Of a stretch of 64,000 nucleotides of DNA, positions 48,414 to 56,245 are shown piece after piece; positions within the stretch are counted from its first letter, which is position 1, and each line of letters starts with the position of its first letter. The position numbers and the translations under genes are program-made. The DNA lies in NCBI RefSeq assembly GCF_003063575.1, contig NZ_NESC01000002.1, forward strand, positions 186,001 to 250,000, written 5' to 3'. Origin of the DNA: Limnohabitans sp. Jir72. Its GTDB lineage: Bacteria > Pseudomonadota > Gammaproteobacteria > Burkholderiales > Burkholderiaceae_C. A model generated the notes under the pieces. The model saw only the letters and a list, made by a program, of their open reading frames with translations, was not told where the DNA came from and made no database searches.

Positions 48414-49067
48414 TCAGTTCGTGGCCGTCTGCAAGTTGGCACCACGCTCAATCACGAATTCGCAGTCCACCAGCTTGCGTGAGTGGTTCAGATCGCTTTG
48501 TGCGATCAAGACCGACACCTCAGTACCTTTGAGGCCAGCAATGACCTCGCCCAAGCGCTTGGACAAGGCGGGCGCTACCCCCTCAAAGGGTTCATCGAGC
48601 AACAACAGACGGGTGCCGACGGCCAATGCACGTGCCAAGGCCACCAGCTTTTGCTGCCCACCTGAGAGCAGCAAGGCCCGGCGGTCTTTCATCTCGAGCA
48701 ACTCAGGCAAGACTTTGTAGACCAGCGCCAAGCGCTCCTGAGGGTCCAGCGTCGGACTGACCCAAACGGGGATCAGGATGTTTTCTTCCACCGTCAGCTC
48801 AGGCACCAAGCCGCGATCCTCGGGCATGTACCCAATGCCCAGGCCCGCCCGTGCGTGTGGGGGCAAGGCGGACAGATCCTGCCCATTGAAAGTGATGGTG
48901 CCTTGCGTGGGCGTCAGATGGCCCATCACCGAGCGCAGCAAGGTGGTTTTGCCTGCGCCGTTTCGGCCAATCAAACCCACCATGGTGCCGTCTTCGACGG
49001 CAAGCGACAAACCGCGCAAAGCGACGACCGACTGGATGGCCACATGGAGGCCTTCTACCTTGAGCAT
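48414..49067 (-). CDS. livF: Liv-type ABC transporter ATPase (LivF)
   Basis: Cytoplasmic ATPase (217 residues) of a branched-chain amino acid/amide-type importer. Walker A GRNGAGKTTLLRSVMG, signature LLSGGQQKLVALARAL, Walker B RLLLLDEPFEGVAP. It is somewhat shorter than the usual 233-237 residues, with the shortening at the C-terminus. Last gene of the five-gene set livK-livH-livM-livG-livF. The substrate may be other than an amino acid, given the atypical binding protein. Confidence 0.93.
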   Translation of the reverse strand: MLKVEGLHVAIQSVVALRGLSLAVEDGTMVGLIGRNGAGKTTLLRSVMGHLTPTQGTITFNGQDLSALPPHARAGLGIGYMPEDRGLVPELTVEENILIPVWVSPTLDPQERLALVYKVLPELLEMKDRRALLLSGGQQKLVALARALAVGTRLLLLDEPFEGVAPALSKRLGEVIAGLKGTEVSVLIAQSDLNHSRKLVDCEFVIERGANLQTATN

Positions 49068-49091
49068 GCGTGTTCCTTTGGGGGCGGTGTC

Positions 49092-49847
49092 TTATTCACT
49101 CAACAGTTCGCCAGTGACATAGCGCCGCACATCGTCGGTGGCCAAAGCCACTTCGGGTTTGTCGTCGGCAATGATGCGGCCGCTGTAGAACGCCACCACC
49201 CGGCTGGCATAGCGGTTGACGATGTCCATGTCATGCTCCACAAACAAGACCGTGGTGGACTGGTCCTGTCCCAGCCCGGCCATGATGGTTTCCATCATCG
49301 GAAATTTTTCTTCTGCTGACACGCCACTGGTGGGCTCGTCCAGCAGCAGCAGCTTGGGTGAACTCGTCAGCGCCATCGCAATGTCCAGCAGTTTGCGCAC
49401 ACCACCGGGCAACTCGGCCACGCGGCGCGAGCGGTGCTCGGTCAAAGCAAAGCGCTCGAGCAAGGCATCGGCGCGTTCGATGGCATCGCGTCGCCGCGCA
49501 GGCTGCCAAAAACTCAGCTTTTGGTCATGACACGCGTTGGCCACGAGCATGTTGTCCAGAACGGTCAACTCGCCATAGAGCTGCGGAATCTGAAACGACC
49601 GCGCCACACCCAAGTGCGTGATGGCGCGCGGGAACAAAGGTGTGATGTCCTGACCATCGAGCAGTATCTGCCCATGGTCGGGCTTGAGGTAGCCCGTGAT
49701 CATGTTCACGAATGTGGTCTTGCCTGCGCCGTTGGAGCCGATCAGGCTCACACGCTCACCAGCAAAGATGTCGATGTTCAGGTTCGACGCCGCCACCACG
49801 GCACCGAATTTTTTACCCACATCGCGGGCCTGCAGCATGGCCTTCAT
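49092..49847 (-). CDS. livG: Liv-type ABC transporter ATPase (LivG)
   Basis: Second ATPase of the importer (251 residues). Walker A GSNGAGKTTFVNMITG, signature ELPGGVRKLLDIAMAL (LPGGV where the usual form is LSGGQ or LPYGQ), Walker B KLLLLDEPTSGVS. The start is the ATG at 49847, which overlaps the livM stop (ATGA); the longer open frame upstream is inside livM. The blocks EHDMDIVNRYASRVVAFYSG are characteristic. Confidence 0.93.
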   Translation of the reverse strand: MKAMLQARDVGKKFGAVVAASNLNIDIFAGERVSLIGSNGAGKTTFVNMITGYLKPDHGQILLDGQDITPLFPRAITHLGVARSFQIPQLYGELTVLDNMLVANACHDQKLSFWQPARRRDAIERADALLERFALTEHRSRRVAELPGGVRKLLDIAMALTSSPKLLLLDEPTSGVSAEEKFPMMETIMAGLGQDQSTTVLFVEHDMDIVNRYASRVVAFYSGRIIADDKPEVALATDDVRRYVTGELLSE

Positions 49848-50818
49848 CGCGTGCCCCCTTTGACCCAAAGGGACCCAATGCCACGCGGCAAGAAACGGAT
49901 CACGATCAACAAGAAAATACCCAAGGCCATTTGCCAAGTGTTGGGGAAATAGGCACTCGAGAACGAGCGCACCACTTCCAGCACCGTGCTGGCCAGGAAC
50001 AGGGCAATCACGCTTTGCCAGCCGCCCAAAATGGCGACAAACACGAACTCACCCGAGGTGGTCCAAAAACTGAAGTTCGGTTCGATGTGCCCCAAAGCCA
50101 TCACCGCCAGGGCACCGCCCAAACCGCCACAAAAAGCCGCCAGGATGAAGTTGATGGCCATGGCGTGGCGCACCGAGCCGCCCAAATACTCCACCCGCAA
50201 TTCGTTTTCTTTGGCGGCCACAGTGATCAAGCCACGCGTGCTGTCAAAATAAATTCGGGCCAGCAAAGCCATGACCGTCGACACCACCACGGTGAGCACA
50301 TACATGATGTAACCCACCTGCTCGTCGGGCAGCTTTTGCCCCAACAGCGTAGGCCGTCCCAGATTGAACCCGTCAGAGCCGCCCAGCACCTCCAGCTTCA
50401 TCAAGAGGCCATAGGTCACCATCGACAAAGCCAGGGTCAGCATGGCAAAAAAGATCCCACGGTAACGCGACAGCAGCGGCGCGAAAGGCGCCGCCACCAA
50501 AGCGGCCGCCACACCACCGCACAAGGTCAGCAGCAGCGCATCGGTGATGCCCAGCTTGTTGAACAGCAAGGCAGCGGCGTAACCGCCAACCGCAAACACC
50601 ATGCCTTGACCAAAAGGCACCACACCACCGCGCATCAGCACCACGATGCCCAGCGATACAAGGCCATTGGCCGCCGCCATGGTGATCAGGAAGGTGAGCC
50701 ACTTGGGCATGACGATGCCGGCCAAGGCCAAGGCCAGGCAAATGCCTGCCGCCCACAACACGGTTTGCCCCACGGGCGTTTCTTGAGAAGGCAGCACTGT
50801 GCCCAGATTTTTCGCCAT
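49844..50818 (-). CDS. livM: Liv-type ABC transporter permease (LivM)
   Basis: Inner-membrane permease (324 residues) with about ten helices. It has the LivM-type start GIVMPKWLTFLITMAAANGLVSLGIVVLMRGG, and GRIYFDSTRGLITVAAKENELRV is close to the EAA-like coupling region (ARIYFDSTRGL here). A late block AALGHIEPNFSFWTTSGEFVF is typical of urea/amide-type permeases. It lies three bases after livH ends. Confidence 0.92.
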   Translation of the reverse strand: MAKNLGTVLPSQETPVGQTVLWAAGICLALALAGIVMPKWLTFLITMAAANGLVSLGIVVLMRGGVVPFGQGMVFAVGGYAAALLFNKLGITDALLLTLCGGVAAALVAAPFAPLLSRYRGIFFAMLTLALSMVTYGLLMKLEVLGGSDGFNLGRPTLLGQKLPDEQVGYIMYVLTVVVSTVMALLARIYFDSTRGLITVAAKENELRVEYLGGSVRHAMAINFILAAFCGGLGGALAVMALGHIEPNFSFWTTSGEFVFVAILGGWQSVIALFLASTVLEVVRSFSSAYFPNTWQMALGIFLLIVIRFLPRGIGSLWVKGGTR

Positions 50819-50821
50819 GGC

Positions 50822-51709
50822 TCAGATCTTTCGGGCCTGAATGCGCTGGAACAGTCCTTCCGGACGGAACATCAGCACCACAGCCATCACCACATAAATT
50901 GAGAACAGTTCGGCCACGGGTGCCAGGTGAACGGCCATGGCCCGGGCCAGACCCACAATCAAAGCGCCAATGGCTGCGCCTTCAATGCTGCCCAAGCCGC
51001 CGATGATCACCACCGCGAACGACACGATGATCACGCCAACAGACACCCCAGGCTGCACTGAAATCATCGGCGCGGTGAAGGCACCGCCCAACGCCGCCAG
51101 AAAGATGCCCACCGAGAACGCCAGCATGTACACACGCGAGACGTTCACACCCATGCTCGACGCGATCTCCGAGCTGTGGATCACGGCGATCATGATCTTG
51201 CCCTGTTGGGTGCGGTTGAGCCACCACCATACGGCCAAACCCACCACCACCGCCAAAGCCACCAGCGCGAAGTCGTAACCCACATAGGTTTGCGTGCCGA
51301 TGTCGATGTTGCCAAACAGCCCGTAAGGCTCCGACACGTAGTAAGGATTGGCGCCCCACAACAACTTGGTGCCATCTTCCATGACCAAGAACATGGCGTA
51401 GGTGACCAACACCAACAGCACCTCGTCGCGCCCATAAAAGAAACGCAGCAAGCCACGCTCAGTCAGGGGTGCCACGAGCGCTGCCACAGCCACGGCGGCC
51501 AACAGCATGGCCACCAGCGTGTAACCAGGCGCCCACTTCATGGCGCTGGCCCAGCCCACGAAACTGGCGGCCGCATAGGCCCCCAGTGCGTAGAAACTGC
51601 CGTGCGCGATGTTGAGGATCTTCAGCACGCCGAACACCAGCGTCAGCCCCAGCGCCACGATGAACAGCCACGAGGCGTAGGTCAGTCCGTCAATCAATAT
51701 GGTCAGCAT
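50822..51709 (-). CDS. livH: Liv-type ABC transporter permease (LivH)
   Basis: Inner-membrane permease (295 residues). It begins MLTILIDGLTYASWLFIVAL and carries LTLVFGVLKILNIAHGSFYALGAY, a classic LivH block. The coupling region is MIAVIHSSEIASSMGVNVSRV. Also typical: SFAVVIIGGLGSIEGAAIGALIVGLA. It pairs with LivM. Upstream gap to the binding-protein gene is 26 bases. Confidence 0.93.
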   Translation of the reverse strand: MLTILIDGLTYASWLFIVALGLTLVFGVLKILNIAHGSFYALGAYAAASFVGWASAMKWAPGYTLVAMLLAAVAVAALVAPLTERGLLRFFYGRDEVLLVLVTYAMFLVMEDGTKLLWGANPYYVSEPYGLFGNIDIGTQTYVGYDFALVALAVVVGLAVWWWLNRTQQGKIMIAVIHSSEIASSMGVNVSRVYMLAFSVGIFLAALGGAFTAPMISVQPGVSVGVIIVSFAVVIIGGLGSIEGAAIGALIVGLARAMAVHLAPVAELFSIYVVMAVVLMFRPEGLFQRIQARKI

Positions 51710-51735
51710 GCCTTGAGAACCTTATTTACAGCAGC

Positions 51736-53061
51736 TTATGGGCAACCCTTGGCGCCCGCGAAGCCAGACTTGATCCAGTCTTCAGACTTCATGTTGGCAG
51801 GCGGGTTCACACACTCCGCAGGGAAACGCATGATGTCGTCCAGCACCACCATCTTTTTGGCAGCGTCGTAACGTGTGCGGCCAATGGCGGTTTCTTGTGT
51901 GGCCTGATGCCCGCCACCCAAGTTCATGCGGATCTTGCCTGCAGGCGAGTCCCACTCGGAATTGCGCAAGGCCGCAGCCAATTGCTCGGCGTTGGGCTTC
52001 TTGCCGCCGTTGGCAGCCATGGCTTTTTCAACCGCCAACTTCAAGCCCAGCAGCGACTGCACCATGCGGTAGGGGGCTTGCACCGGGTACACGTTGTTGG
52101 CCTTGCTGTAAATGTCCCACCACCAGTCGTTCAGGGCCGACTTGGGCGCCATCAGGCCGTAGGCACCCCGCGCACCCAAAATCACGCCGTCGGGCATCTT
52201 CTCACCCAGGCCAGGCAACACATGGTCACCTGCAGAGAGGATCACTTGCGAGCGCTTGAACAAACCGCGCGGTCCAGCCTGCAAAATGAAGGCCTGCAAA
52301 TCGCCGCCCCACAAGCTGCTGTGGGTGATGTCTGCTTGCTTGGACATCAGGGCTGAAATTTCTGTTCCGTACTGGCCTGCGCCAAATTTGGGCAACTGGT
52401 CTTCACCCGCCTTGGCGTTGGGGTAGAGCTTTTCCATCGACCAGACAAAGTCTTTCTTGGAGTCTTGGCCCCAAGCGTAGTCCTGGTTGATCATGTTGAA
52501 GGTGCCGACCTTGATGTCCTTGGCCTTCAGGTAACGGGCCAGGGCCACGTTGTCCATGGCCGCATGAGACGCGGTGCGGAACACGTAATTGAGTTTGTTG
52601 TCTTCAAAAATACGGGGCGTGCCGCAGTCATAAAGAATCAGGAATTTCTTCATTTCCTCGGCCACCGGGGCCACGGCCAGACAGTCGCCTGAGCCCACAT
52701 AGCCCACCACCGCATCGACTTTTTCGCGCTCGTACAGGTTGCGCAACTCTTGCACTTGCTTGGTGGCACCACCGTTTTCATCGACATAGACCGCTTCGAG
52801 CTTCATGCCCCCAAAACCGGTCTTGTTGTAAGGCGCAGGCGCTGCGCCTTTGTTGAAAGCATCCACCAACACCTTGGCACCATTGACGGCCGGAATGCCA
52901 AAGCTCTCTGCCGCTTGGCCCGACAAGAAACTCACAATACCGACCTTGAAGGTCTCTTGGGCCTGAACCGCCCCGGCCGTGCACAGTGCAGCGACCAAGC
53001 TCACTGCCGTGCCGACCACCTTGCGCGACCAAGTCGCTTTGCGAATGCCTTGAATTGCCAT
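51736..53061 (-). CDS. Periplasmic substrate-binding protein of the Liv-type importer
   Basis: A 441-residue type I periplasmic binding protein. The signal peptide ends AVQAQ at about residue 35. The mature part starts ETFKVGIVSFLSGQAAESFGIPA. It is longer than the usual LivK/LivJ (about 370), with extra sequence in the second lobe (GGDLQAFILQAGPRGLFKRSQVI) and a Cys-ended tail (AGAKGCP). The ligand is unknown, so I give no liv symbol. The start is the ATG at 53061, chosen for signal-peptide length. It is the first gene of the transporter operon. Confidence 0.9.
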   Translation of the reverse strand: MAIQGIRKATWSRKVVGTAVSLVAALCTAGAVQAQETFKVGIVSFLSGQAAESFGIPAVNGAKVLVDAFNKGAAPAPYNKTGFGGMKLEAVYVDENGGATKQVQELRNLYEREKVDAVVGYVGSGDCLAVAPVAEEMKKFLILYDCGTPRIFEDNKLNYVFRTASHAAMDNVALARYLKAKDIKVGTFNMINQDYAWGQDSKKDFVWSMEKLYPNAKAGEDQLPKFGAGQYGTEISALMSKQADITHSSLWGGDLQAFILQAGPRGLFKRSQVILSAGDHVLPGLGEKMPDGVILGARGAYGLMAPKSALNDWWWDIYSKANNVYPVQAPYRMVQSLLGLKLAVEKAMAANGGKKPNAEQLAAALRNSEWDSPAGKIRMNLGGGHQATQETAIGRTRYDAAKKMVVLDDIMRFPAECVNPPANMKSEDWIKSGFAGAKGCP

Positions 53062-53255
53062 GAGCCTCTCCACTTGTTTGTCCTAAACGGGACGACATCG
53101 AAAAAAACGCCAACGTCATCTTGTGCGGAGAAACTGGAAGGGCTCATCAGTGCAAACCCCTGCCTTCGCCAGCAAAGGGCTGAAAAATGTCACGCCCGTG
53201 ACCTTTTCGTCATTGCTTGCGACTTGGCACTGCACTCAATGGGCTTACAGCGGCC

Positions 53256-54191
53256 TCACACGCCAAACCCACCCGCCAGCCCTTGGCGCAGGTGACCCAC
53301 CAGCGCCGTCACTGCCCGAGGCACATGGGGCGCATACGGGCGAATGGCGTAAATGGTTTCAGCAAATGCGCCAACGGGTCGCCAGTTGGGCAGCACGCGC
53401 ACCAACTTGCCCTGGCGCAGAGCGGCCTGGGCGCTGAAGTCGGGCATCAGGGCGATGCCCGCGCCCATAAGGGCCGCTTCGCGCAGAGCCTCGCTGTTGT
53501 TGGCGGACAAATTGCCCGACACAGGCACGGTGATGCGCTCGCCAGCTTGCGGATCGCGGGGCTCGAAGGTCCACGCCGGGGTGTCTTGCGAACGGGGGTA
53601 GTGCAGGCAGTTGTAGCTTTGCAGGTCGGCAGGGGCCTGCGGCTCCCCCTGCTTGCGCAAATAGGCGCGGGTAGCCACCAGCACCGATTCGGTGGGGCAC
53701 AGTGCCCAAGCCACATGGGTGTCGGGCGGACGGGCGGTGTGTCGGATCGCCAGATCGAAGCCTTCGGTGGTCAGCGCGCTCAGGCGGTCAGACATGTCCA
53801 GCTCGATCCGCACATTGGGGTAGTCCTTGAGGAACTCGGCCAATAAGGGCATCAGTTGCTGACGTGCAAAGGCCACCGGGGCGGTCACCCGGATCAAGCC
53901 ACCCGGTTGCTCGGCCAAATCGCGCACTTGTGCAAAGCTCTGCTCGATCTGCTCGAACGAGGTGCGCGTGTCATCCACCAGCTTTTGTCCCGCCTCGGTC
54001 AAGCGCAGGCTGCGGGTGGTGCGCTGCACCAGTGTGACTTTGGCTGCCCGCTCGAGCTCGGCAATGCGCTGACTCATGGCGGCCTTGCTCACGCCCAGCC
54101 GGGCGGCGGCGGCCGTGTAGCTGCCTTGCTGGGCGAGCACGCTCAGCCAGTGCAAGTGCGTCCAGAGGGTGTTGATTTTTTGCTCTTCCAT
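53256..54191 (-). CDS. LysR-family transcriptional regulator
   Basis: A 311-residue regulator. The N-terminal winged helix has HWLSVLAQQGSYTAAAARLGVSKAAMSQRIAELE, and the effector domain starts near residue 90 (GLIRVTAPVAFARQQLMPLL). It lies on the same strand as the liv genes, 194 bases upstream of the binding protein, and is divergent from mmsA. A perfect palindrome next to its start (54198-54219) is a likely operator. Probable targets are itself, mmsA and perhaps the transporter. The ATG at 54191 gives the standard N-terminus. Confidence 0.93.
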   Translation of the reverse strand: MEEQKINTLWTHLHWLSVLAQQGSYTAAAARLGVSKAAMSQRIAELERAAKVTLVQRTTRSLRLTEAGQKLVDDTRTSFEQIEQSFAQVRDLAEQPGGLIRVTAPVAFARQQLMPLLAEFLKDYPNVRIELDMSDRLSALTTEGFDLAIRHTARPPDTHVAWALCPTESVLVATRAYLRKQGEPQAPADLQSYNCLHYPRSQDTPAWTFEPRDPQAGERITVPVSGNLSANNSEALREAALMGAGIALMPDFSAQAALRQGKLVRVLPNWRPVGAFAETIYAIRPYAPHVPRAVTALVGHLRQGLAGGFGV

Positions 54192-54197
54192 ACGTGT

Positions 54198-54219
54198 ATT
54201 GTTCACTATTTTGAACAAT
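54198..54219. promoter_or_regulatory. Palindromic operator candidate next to the LysR gene
   Basis: ATTGTTCA, six bases, TGAACAAT: perfect 8-bp arms containing T-N11-A spacing of LysR-type boxes. It lies seven bases upstream of the LysR ATG, within its own leader or promoter, and about 210 bases before mmsA. Consistent with autoregulation by LysR proteins. Confidence 0.6.
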
Positions 54220-54320
54220 CAATTCAGGTTTAAAGGCTTGTGAGGGGTGTCGGGGGTGCCTACACTCTGGGCTCTTTCGGCGCTTCTTATCGGCAAGAGC
54301 TGCACACAAAGCGCCGATTT

Positions 54321-54399
54321 TTTGTAGGAACCCACCCCTGTGGGCGATTGTTTGACGCTGTGGCCAGGCATCATCGCCCACGGGGTGGGCTCCTACAAA
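54321..54399. repeat. REPIN-like inverted repeat
   Basis: Arms of about 27 bases, TTTGTAGGAACCCACCCC...GGGCGAT and its near-complement (two differences), separated by 24 bases. It lies between the LysR operator and mmsA, 31 bases before the mmsA ATG, so it would be transcribed in the mmsA leader. The sequence differs from the copy at 45020 but the layout is the same. Confidence 0.65.
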
Positions 54400-54430
54400 A
54401 TACAAATTCACAAGCCACAAGGAGCACCCC

Positions 54431-55942
54431 ATGAACATCACCCACATCGGCCATTACATTGGCGGCCAAGCCGCTGCAGGCGCTTCGGGCCGCAGCCAGC
54501 CCGTCACCAACCCCGCCACCGGTGCCGTGACCGGCAACGTGGCCCTGGCCAACAGCGCCGAAGTGGCCAAGGCCGTGGCCGCTGCGCAAGCCGCCTTCCC
54601 CGCTTGGGCCGACACGCCACCACTGCGCCGCGCCCGCGTGATGTTCAAGTTCCTGGAATTGCTGAACCAGAACAAGGACACGCTGGCCCACATGATCACT
54701 GCCGAGCACGGCAAGGTGTTCACCGACGCACAGGGCGAAGTCTCGCGCGGCATCGACATCGTGGAATTCGCCACCGGCATTCCGCAGCTGCTCAAGGGTG
54801 ACTTCACCGACCAGGTCTCCACCGGCATCGACAACTGGACGCTGCGCCAGCCTTTGGGCGTGGTGGCGGGCATCACGCCCTTCAACTTCCCTGTGATGGT
54901 GCCCATGTGGATGTTCCCGGTCGCCATTGCGGCGGGCAACACCTTCATCTTGAAACCCAGCCCGACCGACCCGACACCCGCCTTGTTCATGGCCGAGTTG
55001 CTCAAAAAAGCCGGTTTACCAGACGGCGTGTTCAACGTGGTGCAAGGCGACAAAGAAGCCGTGGACGCGCTGCTGGAGCACCCCGATGTGAAGGCCATCA
55101 GCTTTGTGGGCTCCACACCGATTGCCAACTACATTTATGAGACCGGCGCACACCACGGCAAGCGCGTGCAAGCCCTGGGCGGCGCGAAAAACCACTTGGT
55201 GGTCATGCCCGACGCCGACATCGACCAGACCGTGGACGCGCTGATTGGCGCAGGCTACGGCTCGGCAGGCGAGCGCTGCATGGCGATTTCGGTCGCGGTG
55301 CTGGTGGGCGATGTGGCCGACAAGATCTTGCCAAAGCTGATCGAGCGCACCAAAGCACTGCAAGTGCTCAACGGTGAAAACCTGGCCGCCGAGATGGGCC
55401 CCATCGTGACTGACGCGGCGCGCCAGCGCATCAAGGGTTACATCGACGCGGGCGTGGCCGAAGGCGCACAGCTGCTGGTGGATGGCCGTGAGTTTGACGG
55501 CGCGAAAGCCGGTGCAGGTTGCGAGAACGGTTTCTGGCTTGGCGGCACCTTGTTTGACAACGTGACCACCGACATGAAGATCTACAAAGAGGAAATCTTT
55601 GGCCCGGTGCTGTCCTGCGTGCGTGTGCCCGACTTTGCAACGGCTGTGCAGATCATCAACGACCACGAGTTCGGCAACGGCGTGAGCTGCTTCACCCGCG
55701 ACGGCAATGTGGCCCGTGAATTCTCGCGCCGCATTCAGGTGGGCATGGTCGGCATCAACGTGCCGATCCCCGTGCCCATGGCTTGGCACGGCTTTGGCGG
55801 CTGGAAGCGCTCGTTGTTTGGCGACATGCACGCCTATGGCGAAGAGGGCGTGCGCTTTTATACCAAGCAAAAGTCCATCATGCAGCGCTGGCCTGAGAGC
55901 ATCGGCAAAGGTGCTGAGTTTGTGATGCCTACGGCCAAATAA
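54431..55942 (+). CDS. mmsA: CoA-acylating methylmalonate-semialdehyde dehydrogenase
   Basis: NAD- and CoA-dependent aldehyde dehydrogenase (503 residues) that converts methylmalonate semialdehyde or malonate semialdehyde to propionyl- or acetyl-CoA in valine, inositol and beta-alanine breakdown. The catalytic Cys283 lies in [14 protein letters not shown], the block specific to this subgroup, and [19 protein letters not shown] is also diagnostic. The N-terminal [11 protein letters not shown] is usual. Divergent from the LysR gene; a REPIN-like repeat sits just upstream. A large inverted repeat follows the stop. Confidence 0.94.
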   Translation: MNITHIGHYIGGQAAAGASGRSQPVTNPATGAVTGNVALANSAEVAKAVAAAQAAFPAWADTPPLRRARVMFKFLELLNQNKDTLAHMITAEHGKVFTDAQGEVSRGIDIVEFATGIPQLLKGDFTDQVSTGIDNWTLRQPLGVVAGITPFNFPVMVPMWMFPVAIAAGNTFILKPSPTDPTPALFMAELLKKAGLPDGVFNVVQGDKEAVDALLEHPDVKAISFVGSTPIANYIYETGAHHGKRVQALGGAKNHLVVMPDADIDQTVDALIGAGYGSAGERCMAISVAVLVGDVADKILPKLIERTKALQVLNGENLAAEMGPIVTDAARQRIKGYIDAGVAEGAQLLVDGREFDGAKAGAGCENGFWLGGTLFDNVTTDMKIYKEEIFGPVLSCVRVPDFATAVQIINDHEFGNGVSCFTRDGNVAREFSRRIQVGMVGINVPIPVPMAWHGFGGWKRSLFGDMHAYGEEGVRFYTKQKSIMQRWPESIGKGAEFVMPTAK

Positions 55943-56245
55943 ATTGCCGTAGTCAACAGCCGTGGTGATTTCCGCGGGGGCGACTGGCCGGGGCCGCAGG
56001 GCCTCATCAGTCGCTTCGCGCCAGCAAATCGGCCCAGCGGCCCCGGCCAGTCGCCCCCGCTGCGCTGGCTGTGTCCATACTGCAAATGGGAGGCCTTGTA
56101 GGTCGGCACCTTCAGGTCCGACATGGTGTGCTGATCAAAACAGTTCGCTTGTCATGTGTGCATCAACCCCATCAACGTCGGCTCTCAAGCGCCGACCTGC
56201 AAAAATCCACAGGCACAATCGTTCCATCAGGAGACTGGGAAGAAC
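55943..56245. other. Intergenic region between mmsA and the GMC gene
   Basis: 303 bases without a gene. It holds a perfect inverted repeat with 24-base arms (55974-55997 and 56037-56060) and otherwise nothing I can name. The last 100 bases are the leader of the GMC gene and end with an AGGAG-like site (CAGGAGACTGG) close to the ATG at 56246. No clear promoter was seen. Confidence 0.6.
55974..56060. repeat. Perfect inverted repeat, 24-base arms, 39-base spacer
   Basis: GC-rich arms; the left begins GCGGGGGCGACTGGCC and the right is its exact reverse complement. No T-run follows either side, so it is not an ordinary intrinsic terminator. It could be a REP-type element, a message-stabilising hairpin for mmsA or a remnant of a small mobile repeat. 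Confidence 0.85.
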
